In this document: one piece after another, positions 1 through 7,012 of the stretch
How the letters are laid out: every line of letters begins with the position of its first letter
How positions within the stretch are numbered: position 1 is the first letter of the stretch
Source: Minisyncoccota bacterium
Lineage (GTDB): Bacteria; Patescibacteriota; Minisyncoccia; UBA6257; JAKLIH01
DNA length: 7,661 nucleotides
Direction of reading: 5' to 3'
Assembly: GCA_028691405.1 (NCBI GenBank)
Contig: JAQUZI010000023.1
Span: 1 to 7,661 of the forward strand
The notes under the pieces: generated by a model
Database searches by the model: none
The model's input: only the letters and a program-made list of their open reading frames with translations
Told to the model about the DNA's origin: nothing
Translations under genes and position numbers: made by a program

Positions 1-2378
1 CTAATTTTGTAAAAGATGGAACAAAACAAGTACTAATTAGACTATATGGCGGAGATACAGGATGACGCACTGTATATATGGATTATGCTAGACTGGAAGT
101 TGCTATTGATCCAATTTATCAAATTGCAGATATTAACATTGTTAAAGGGACTGCTGATTCTGGTTATGTTTCTGATTTAATTGGAACTAATACAACCAAT
201 GTTAATCCAGTAGATAGTAACTATCTTAAAATATTATCTGATGAAGTCGACAATAATGTAGAAGTGGAATTTACTTTTAAGAATGTTAAAGGGGCGGGTA
301 TTGTGTTTGATAAATTTGTTTATAATTATAGATTACTTTCTGATGATGGTTATGGGACTTTTGACTTAAGTGTTTATAATTATTCAGGAGCTGAATGAGG
401 CGGGGTTTCTAGTGATAATTCCTTTTCAAATAGGCGCTCTTATAGCTCAGCTGTAGGTTATAGGCTAAATGGCAATAGTAATTATAAAGTGAAAATTACT
501 ACCAGCTCTTTGGATTATATTTTAATAGATTCTTTTTATTTACTGGGATTATCACTTATAAATGATTACGATGGTGCTAGTACTAGTTTTGGAGGTTTCT
601 GACCATATCCACATCCTGATTGAATATTGGACGCTGGCAATAATTATCCAAGAAATTTTTTTGCTTTAGATGACGACAATGATTCAATTGCAGATGATTA
701 TATATTTGATGCTAGATTTCATTATATTTTTAACTATCCAACAGGAGCTTCAGTAAATGCTATACATTATGCATTTGATATTGATAATGATAATGATCCA
801 CCATATGGAATCACAATCTCCCCTCAATTAAAAAATTATACCAGTTCTTTGGCAGCTGGATGATATAATACTATCGGCTCAGATGATCTTAGCAATGGCT
901 CTGTTTATCATGATTCATGAGAGGATTCGCCACAACAAATATTAGCCATGGATTTTGTTTCAACGAATTATTCCGGAGCATATACAAGTTATAACAGTGA
1001 GTTAGGGATTCGTTTCAGAACCAGTTCAAGTAATAATACAACAGGTGATGCTAATTGAACACATGATTTTAGTAGTGCAAGTATTCGTTATTCTCAAGTA
1101 AATGATCCACCGGTTTTAAGTAATACTTTATTTAATAATCAAGAAGATATTGTTGTAGCGCATGTAGCATATGCATCACCTGAACCATCCTATAGTATAA
1201 CCGCAGATGTTTATGATGAACAAGGATGTCAAACCTTGTCTTCTGCTTATGGGTGTGCTTATCGTACTGGATCTGATGATAAAACATGCACTGGTCCTAA
1301 TAGCTATCTTTTAAAAGAAAATCAAGGACTTGGTAATAATAGTTGTTCTTTTACTGATTGTTCTGGGCCAGAAGACAAAACAGCTAAAGTTAATTGTTCT
1401 TTTGTGGGATTTCCTTCCCTAGATCCAACTGATTCTGGGTCTCCTTGAGCAAATGAACACTGAAAAGCAACAATACACGTACAAGATGGTGGAGGCGAAG
1501 ATGTTAGTATATCAACTCCTGATGGATCCCCAGATGTATTAACATTAAATCATATTGGTTTTATTGGTCCAGGCCTAAATTATAATATAAATTATTCAGC
1601 ATCTAGTCCTTTAGCTTTATCTTCATCTGTTATTAATCCAACCATTTATTTAGGAGAGGAACTTACAGAAGAAATTTTTATTAGAGTTTTTAATTATGGA
1701 AATGTACCAAGTGATATTTATGTTGCTGCTGACGATTGAGAGAATACTACTGATCCAAGTAGAACATTTTCAGCCTCAAGCCAGAAATTTAGTTTATTCC
1801 TACCTACAAATATCAGTGAAATGACATCTTTAAATAACGAAGGAGTGTCAACTGGTATTAATTTGGCAAGATCTATAGAATCAATATATGAAAGCATTGA
1901 TTTATTCTTTGGTATTCAGGTACCAGACAATGCTCCCGGAGGTAGTTTTACAAGTACTATATATTTTATGGGACAAACAAAATCATTACCTTGATGAGAA
2001 TTTTATAAATGTTATACCGATACTTGTACGTGTGCTTTAGGAGAAGGAGGTATTTATGAAACATTATCTGCGTGTGAATCTGTTTGTACCACAACCACAA
2101 CAACAACGACAACAACAACTACTACTACAACCACAACAACTACTACTACTACAACAACTACAGCGCCACCAACTCGTTATAATTGTAATGAAGTAACATG
2201 ACAGTGTGATGTTAATGAAAGCGGTTTCTATGAAAGTATAGAGGCTTGTCAAGCAGCGTGTTATCCTCAACAAGAATTTTATTTATGTGATTCGTTCTCA
2301 GGGCAGTGTATTATGGATCCAATGGGAATGTATCCTACAGCACAAGAGTGTATTAATTTCACAGAATGCTGACAATAA
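1..2378 (+). CDS. Large secreted/surface beta-sandwich protein with C-terminal Cys modules (5'-partial, UGA=Trp)
   Basis: The frame is open from base 3 to the TAA at 2376-2378 if UGA is sense, giving 791 visible residues; the start lies left of the window. In-frame UGA occurs at 63, 396, 600, 621, 861, 918, 1056, 1446, 1461, 1737, 1992, 1995, 2199 and 2370, and I find no in-frame UGG. Bases 3 to about 1100 encode degenerate beta-sandwich-like units rich in Asp, Asn, Ser and Tyr, with acidic loops such as DIDNDNDPP that could bind calcium. Bases 1100-1500 and 1550-1980 look like Ig-like domains, the second ending in FGIQVPDNAPGG, typical of secreted repeat proteins. The C-terminus has three four-Cys modules and a poly-Thr linker. 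I see no membrane anchor at the C-terminus. Role unknown; adhesion or carbohydrate binding at the surface is an inference. Orientation, frame and secreted character are well supported; the precise family is not. Confidence 0.85.
2004..2369 (+). repeat. Three tandem four-cysteine modules (protein repeat)
   Basis: Three copies of a 28-30 residue module lie at 2004-2087, 2178-2261 and 2280-2369. All share C-x6-C-x13-C, followed by C-x3-C in copies 1 and 2 and C-x5-C in copy 3. Each begins Tyr-x-Cys and has Gly-hydrophobic-Tyr at the same place, six to eight residues after the second Cys. Copy 1 has one additional Cys inside the x6 spacer (bases 2025-2027). Cysteine codons start at 2010, 2031, 2073 and 2085; 2184, 2205, 2247 and 2259; 2286, 2307, 2349 and 2367. 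The spacing suggests two disulfides per module outside the cytoplasm. Function unknown. Confidence 0.85.
2088..2162 (+). repeat. Run of 25 threonine codons (linker)
   Basis: ACN codons (ACA, ACT, ACC, one ACG) are uninterrupted from 2088 to 2162 and encode 25 Thr, followed by Ala-Pro-Pro-Thr. The mix of synonymous codons shows selection for the amino acid and not a simple perfect trinucleotide array. It joins the first and second Cys modules. Extended, possibly O-glycosylated Thr linkers are known in secreted multidomain proteins; that use here is an inference. Such a tract may vary in length between strains. Confidence 0.9.
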
Positions 2379-2410
2379 AAACATACCGCAATTTTGCGGT
2401 ATGTTTTTTT
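2379..2410 (+). terminator. Intrinsic terminator after the first gene
   Basis: A perfect 10-bp stem, ACATACCGCA (2381-2390) with TGCGGTATGT (2395-2404), has a four-base loop (ATTT) and is followed by a T run to 2410. It starts two bases after the TAA stop. A-run bases before the stem can extend pairing with the T run. This ends transcription of the upstream gene and separates it from the next promoter. Confidence 0.92.
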
Positions 2411-2419
2411 AAAATACTA

Positions 2420-2448
2420 TTGACTTTTTTTAAAAAATTCATTATTAT
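2420..2448 (+). promoter_or_regulatory. Sigma70-like promoter for gene 2 (and 3)
   Basis: TTGACT (2420-2425), a 17-base spacer and TATTAT (2443-2448) match the -35/-10 pattern at the ideal spacing, directly behind the terminator of the upstream gene. The predicted start near 2455 leaves a leader of about 70 bases. A TATAAT at 2458-2463 is a better -10 match but has no -35 partner at the right distance. AT-rich sequence makes false matches easy, so the support comes from spacing plus context. Confidence 0.6.
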
Positions 2449-2526
2449 ATATTTATATATAATCAAAAAAAATATTTTAAGTCGTTGCTAATTTAAAAAA
2501 TAAAATATTTTAATAAAAAAAATAAC
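2449..2526 (+). other. AT-rich leader of gene 2 with two palindromic copies and no Shine-Dalgarno
   Basis: The leader carries AAAATATTTTAA twice, at 2469-2480 and 2502-2513. The copies start 33 bases apart and each has a palindromic core. Immediately before the ATG at 2527 there is only A/T-rich sequence (TAATAAAAAAAATAAC) and no GGAGG-like motif. The repeats could be an operator pair or chance in an AT-rich stretch; nothing else is recognisable here. Confidence 0.4.
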
Positions 2527-4215
2527 ATGAAGAAGTTTTTTATTATATCAATCTCGCTTACAGCCTGTTTGATTTTTGCTATAAATCTTTATATAAATAA
2601 AAAGCCAAAAGTAGAAGCAGATTCAGCATCTACATCTGTGCAAATTCAGAATGTAGTTCCTTCTTTTACAGCTGGTCCTGCCGAGTCAACTGCATCTACT
2701 GCAGTAGCTCCTACTAATGTTGGCGGTAGTATTACTTTTGAAGGCACAGCTACAGACACCAATGGCGATCAATGAAAAATTTTAGTATGTAAAACTTCTG
2801 GTGTTTCTGGAGTTGCTTGTGACGGAGGTCCTACAGATACCTGATGTACAGGTAGTTTAGTTGCCTCTGGTTCAGAATCAACATGTCAATACACAACAGC
2901 ATCAGGAGATGGGTGATCCAATGCTTGGTTTGCCTATGCCTGTGATTCAGTTGGTTGTTCAACTGTTAGTCAAGGTAGTGGTGATAGTGGCACTCCATTT
3001 TATACTAATCACCCACCAACATTTACATCTGCTGCTGACGACTCAGCTAAAAATCCAGGTCAGCTAGTTACATGAACTACGGTATCTGCAGATACAGATA
3101 CATCTGCAACAATAACTTTATATGTTTGTAAAACAAATGCTTTTAATGGAACATCTTGTACTGGTGGTGAATGATGTCATTCAACCGCAGCCGCATCAAA
3201 CCCAACTTGTGGATATACACTACCATCAGTTTACCCAGACGCAAACTATAGCGCTTATGTTTTTGTAAAAGATAATTTTAATTTACAAGCAAGTGGTGGT
3301 TCTCAAGGAACAGATACAACTTTAGCTGTTAGTAATGTTGCACCAAGTGTTACCGCTGCCTCAATTCAAGTTTTAGATACTGACGAATCAGGTAATTTAA
3401 CTTTAACTACTGCCGAAGGCGAAACATCGGGATTTAAAGTTAAATTTACTGTAGTTGATAATAACAGCTGTGAAAATTCAGCTAGCGGAGACGAAATATC
3501 AAGTGCAGCATTAAATGTTTTTAGATCAAGTGTAACATCTTCAGGATGTGATGCTTCCGGTGAGTATGATACCGATAAATGTTATACCAGTTTGAGTGCT
3601 AGTTGAAATCCAGTTTGTACTCAAGACGCTGGTTCTTGTAGTGGAACAACAGACTCTGACGCTACCTGAACCTGTACATTTCCTTTAAATTATAATGCCG
3701 ATCCAACTGTAAATGGGACTGAATATGCTGCTGATACCTGATTAGCTACTGTTAAAGTTACCGATGATGATTCAGCTCAGTCTAGTTTAACTCAAGCAAG
3801 CTCCGGTAATGAAATGGACATGTTCTTATCTTATGATGTTACAACTGCTTCTATTAGTTATGGTGCTTTAACACCAGGCGGTGATTCAGATGAAGCCTCA
3901 ACTGTAATGAAAGCTAGAGGTAATGTTGGTGTAGACCAACAATTATCTGGTACAGATATGACCTCAGGTGAAAATACAATCCCTGTTGCTCAACAAAAAT
4001 ACAATCTTACCGCTGCTCAAGGATGAGCATCTGGTACAGCTTTATCTGTAACTCCAACAGAATCAGAGTTAAACGTTGCTAAACCAAAAACAGGAGCTTT
4101 AACTCCAACTGCATCAACATATTGGGTATTAAGAGTTCCAGCATCTCAAAAGAGTGGTACATATAGTGGTACAAACACCATTACTGGTCTTACTGGTGAA
4201 TCAGCCAATTGATAA
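2527..4215 (+). CDS. Secreted Cys-rich protein with Ig-like repeats (UGA=Trp)
   Basis: This frame gives 562 residues from ATG 2527 to TAA 4213-4215. UGA is read through at 2773, 2842, 2914, 3073, 3172, 3604, 3667, 3739, 4024 and 4210 (the last residue); UGG occurs at 2926 and 4123. An N-terminal hydrophobic stretch at residues 4-23 after two lysines is a signal peptide or anchor. Two Ig-like repeats follow, at about 45-165 and 166-270, each with a VCKT motif, a Trp-Cys pair and a YxAYV/FAYACD-type strand. A third domain at about 270-425 is rich in Cys and Thr, and a C-terminal domain at about 425-562 ends with WVLRVP and YSGTNTITG. The presumed mature part has 16 cysteines, consistent with disulfides outside the cytoplasm. 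I recognise the overall type as an uncharacterised secreted protein seen in Patescibacteria; its role is unknown. It shares a likely transcript with gene 3. Confidence 0.87.
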
Positions 4216-4243
4216 TTTAATTAATTAAAATTAATAAAAAAAT
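4216..4243 (+). other. Short AT-only gap between genes 2 and 3
   Basis: The 28 bases between the TAA of gene 2 and the ATG of gene 3 contain only A and T, including the palindrome TTAATTAATTAA (4217-4228) and an A run before the ATG. There is no G/C-rich hairpin, so no convincing terminator, and no Shine-Dalgarno motif. This supports one transcript for genes 2 and 3. Confidence 0.6.
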
Positions 4244-5278
4244 ATGAAAATAAAAAACTTTATTCTATTATTTATTTTCGGAATATTAGCAATTTATTCC
4301 TTTCCTAAAATAGCATCAGCAGACTTAGGCATTTCACCACCATACATTCGTAATCCAGGGCTTGCACCAGGATCTCATTATGAACAAACAATATATATTA
4401 TTCGTTCAAATGCAGAAGAAGATTTAGAAGCCAAAGTTGAATTTGGTGTTCCAGGTGCTGACAGTTGATTAAAAATAGACAAAGGTAATAAATTTATGTT
4501 ACCAAAAGGAGAGATAAAAGTACCTATAACTTTTTCAGTTGATGTTCCAGCTCAAGCTGCATTTGGTCGTTACAAAGGAACAATTCGTATTACCACCAAA
4601 TCACTTAAAGAAGCTGAAGGAGGACAAGTAGCACTTGCATTTGGTATTCTCGTTGATGTTGATATTAATGTTGTTGCTATGAAGATTATTGATTATAGAA
4701 TTCGTGGTACAAAAATTCAAGACGTTGAAGAAGCCTATAAAATTGGTTTTATTAACCCACCAGGAATTGTTAACTTCTCAATGCAAATTGAAAACAAAGG
4801 TAATGTAAAAGCATCACCAACAAAAGTTGTTTTAACTGTTTATAACAGTGAACGTACCGAAGTTATTCATACCTTAGAAACAACAAAAATTCCAAAAGTC
4901 AAACCTTTTAGTACTGAATGAATTACTGCTCGTATCCCATCCTATATTCAAGCTGGTAGTTATCCTGCTGCTTATCAAATTTATCGTGACGATAAGGTTA
5001 TATCCGAAGGAGATATTCATCTTAGCGTTACTCCAAAAGGACAAGTTGAAGGATATAAAGGAGCAACATTCTTTGATCTTAAACTTACCGATCAACTTGC
5101 ATTAATTGGTTGTGGTATAATTCTTCTTGGTATTATATTCTTTATTGGCTATGGTATTTACAAAGCTGTGAAAAGAGATGATACACCAAAAACAAAAGAA
5201 AGAAAAACTAAAGTTAAAAAAGTTGTCAAAAAAGTTGTTAGAAGAAAAACAAGAGCTAAAAGCAAAAAAGAGGAATAA
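4244..5278 (+). CDS. Membrane-anchored extracytoplasmic protein with two Ig-like domains (UGA=Trp)
   Basis: The ATG at 4244 and TAA at 5276-5278 give 344 residues, with UGA at 4466 (residue 75) and 4919 (residue 226) and no UGG. A signal peptide covers residues 1-26, with cleavage plausible at ASA|DLG. A first beta-sandwich at about 27-135 contains the segment ISPPYIRNPGLAPGSHYEQ and the motif DSWLKIDKGNKFMLPKGE, in which UGA supplies the Trp. A second Ig-like domain covers about 144-275. A single membrane helix follows at about 285-306, then a tail of some 38 residues dominated by Lys and Arg, so the body faces outside and the tail is cytoplasmic. The layout recalls Gram-positive DUF916/WxL-interacting proteins and a common Patescibacteria family; homology to DUF916 is a guess. 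Its place behind gene 2 suggests it could hold or display that protein, which is an inference. Confidence 0.88.
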
Positions 5279-5294
5279 AATAATTAATTAATAG

Positions 5295-5324
5295 AACTAG
5301 AGGTATAATATACCTCTAGTTTTT
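5295..5324 (+). terminator. Intrinsic terminator after gene 3
   Basis: A perfect 11-bp stem, AACTAGAGGTA (5295-5305) with TACCTCTAGTT (5311-5321), surrounds a TAATA loop and runs into T residues up to 5324. It lies 16 bases after the TAA of gene 3. Because the stem is nearly symmetric and flanked by A/T on the left, weak action in the other direction is possible. Confidence 0.9.
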
Positions 5325-5326
5325 GC

Positions 5327-5355
5327 TTGACTTTATATTGTATATTTGGTAATAT
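5327..5355 (+). promoter_or_regulatory. Sigma70-like promoter with extended -10 for the export operon
   Basis: TTGACT (5327-5332), a 17-base spacer and TAATAT (5350-5355), preceded by TGG (5347-5349), form a -35 plus extended -10 promoter that starts two bases after the previous terminator. The -35 hexamer is identical to the one at 2420. The predicted leader to the ATG at 5399 is about 35-40 bases and has no Shine-Dalgarno motif (TAAATAAATTAATCAC before the start). Confidence 0.65.
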
Positions 5356-5398
5356 CGGTATATATTGATAATTAAAAATTGTTAAATAAATTAATCAC

Positions 5399-7006
5399 AT
5401 GAAAAGATTTTTTACTAAAATGTACTTAAAATTACCTTTAAAATTAAGGAATTTGTTAAAAAGTAAGAAATTCATAGTCGCTTTTGGTATTATGTTTTTG
5501 CTTATTGTATTTATTTCAATTAAAAATTCTAATAAAAAACCAGAAGATATTATTACTGTTGAGAAAGGAATTGTTATTCAAGAAGTTAGTTTAACCGGGA
5601 CTGTTGAACCGACTAAGAATATAGACTATGCTTTTGATCGTTCCGGACGTATTGATAAAATATATGTTAAAACTGGCGATCTAGCTAAAGAAAATGATTT
5701 GTTAATTTCTTTAGACAATGATGATTTATATAGCCAATATCAACAAGCATTAGCTTCTTTGAAGATTCAACAAATAAAACTTGATAATTACATTAAAGGC
5801 TCTAGAACTGAAGATTTACAGATTGCTCAAAATCAATACGATGATGCTAAGCAAAAATTAGATATTAGCTATAAAAATATGAATAGCTTATTATCTAGTA
5901 GCTATAATTCAATTGAAAAAATTATTGTTGATGATTTAAACAATGTGTTTAATTATATGGGGGTATGAAATACAGAGACACCAGAATACAGTCAAAGTTT
6001 TAAAACCTGTCATAATGTTAATATTAATTCACCTTTATTATTAAGAAAGAATTTTGAAACATCTCTATCTGATTGAAAATCACAATTAACATATTTATCT
6101 AGTCTAGACAAAGATGGTATTTACAATACGTCCTTAAAAGTTAAAGAATATTTAGATGAAGCCTATAATCTATTAGTTAGTGTAAATAACATTATTGATC
6201 CTAATTGTTCGCTTTATAGTGGCGTTGATCTAACTAATATCCAAACTCATAAAACTAATACTTTAGCTGCTCAAACAAGTATTGAGACACTGCGTAATAC
6301 TTTCTTACAAAGCAAAAGCTCGCTTGATAGTTTGATTATATCCTATAATAGCGCTAAACAGAATTTAGAAATTAAAAAAAATCCATATACTCCAGATGAT
6401 ATTTTAACTCAAGAAGCAATTGTAGCCCAAAGTCAAGCAAGTGTTAATAATGCTTTAGCTAACTACAATAAAACAATATTAAGAGCTCCTTTTTCTGGAA
6501 AAATAACTAAAGTTATTCCTGAGATAGGGGATATTGTTTCTGCTAATAAACCAGTTATTTCTTTAATTGGTGATGATAATTATCAAATTAAAGTTAATAT
6601 TTCTGAATCTGACATTGCTAAAGTAAAAATTAATAATACTGCCAAAGTTACGCTTGACGCTTATTCATATGATACTGTATTTCTAGCTAAAGTTGTTCAT
6701 ATTGATTTATCAGCCACTATTACAGATGGTGTTGCTAGATATAGCTCTATTATTAAATTTAATGAAAAAGACGATCGTATTATGCCAGGCATGACTGCAA
6801 ATATTGATGTTTTAACATCTGAAAAGAAAGATGTAATAAGTGTCCCAAATAGAGCCATAATTAGCAAAGATAATAAAAAATTTATTAAGGTTTTAAATGG
6901 AAAAGAAGTAGTTTTAACTAATATTATTACTGGTATGCGTGGTAGTGATGGTAATACAGAAGTCATTTCTGGTTTAAAAGTTGGAGATCAAATTGTTTCT
7001 AAATAA
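5399..7006 (+). CDS. MacA/HlyD-type membrane-fusion (periplasmic adaptor) protein with enlarged coiled-coil region (UGA=Trp)
   Basis: ATG 5399 to TAA 7004-7006 gives 535 residues, with UGA at 5966 (residue 190) and 6074 (residue 226) and no UGG. A short basic cytoplasmic N-terminus precedes one membrane helix at about 25-41. The biotinyl/lipoyl-like domain is split: the first half at about 79-108 (SGRIDKIYVKTGD), the second at about 359-390 (RAPFSGKITKVIPEIGD). Between them lie some 250 residues of helical, partly coiled-coil sequence with an inner segment holding both Trp and the only two visible cysteines of that part (204 and 270), which might pair. A beta-barrel and membrane-proximal domain fill 391-535 (MPGMTANIDV, VPNRAI). 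Such adaptors link an ABC exporter to the outside. It is longer than typical MacA (about 370-400 residues). The ABC ATPase follows after six bases, so this is an export operon. Substrate unknown. Confidence 0.9.
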
Positions 7007-7012
7007 AATATT

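Noticed and set aside
2088..2162. Short tandem array that might be a CRISPR or satellite
   Set aside because: It is an in-frame run of mixed Thr codons without spacers or a longer repeat unit.
2064..2273. Minus-strand Cys/Ser-rich ORF
   Set aside because: It is the complement of the Thr-codon run and the Cys modules; its composition is an artefact of that repeat.
78..2378. Row of short ORFs separated by stops, as in a decaying pseudogene
   Set aside because: All interruptions are UGA, none UAA or UAG, and the frame never shifts; the same pattern recurs in three neighbouring genes with conserved motifs continuing across the UGA.
2557..2568. Lipobox-like Leu-Thr-Ala-Cys in the gene 2 N-terminus (lipoprotein)
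   Set aside because: The Cys at residue 14 lies inside the hydrophobic stretch and is followed by nine more mostly hydrophobic residues, unlike a real lipoprotein cleavage site.
2861..3067. Plus-strand Val/Gln-rich ORF in another frame
   Set aside because: It lies wholly inside gene 2 in a different frame, with no start context and low-complexity sequence.
4874..5095. Minus-strand ORF opposite gene 3
   Set aside because: Shadow of the conserved second Ig-like domain of gene 3; no promoter or recognisable protein features.
6697..6966. Minus-strand ORF opposite the adaptor gene
   Set aside because: Shadow of the beta-barrel and membrane-proximal domain of the adaptor, which is clearly the coding strand.
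3..7006. UGA as glycine (code 25, Absconditabacteria/Gracilibacteria)
   Set aside because: It would leave only two Trp in about 2,450 residues, and UGA sits at Trp-like positions such as DSxLKIDKG and before Cys in the gene 2 repeats, while conserved Gly are all GGN.
3..7006. UGA as selenocysteine
   Set aside because: 28 sites in structural surface proteins are far too many, and I see no redox motif or conserved SECIS-like hairpin after them.
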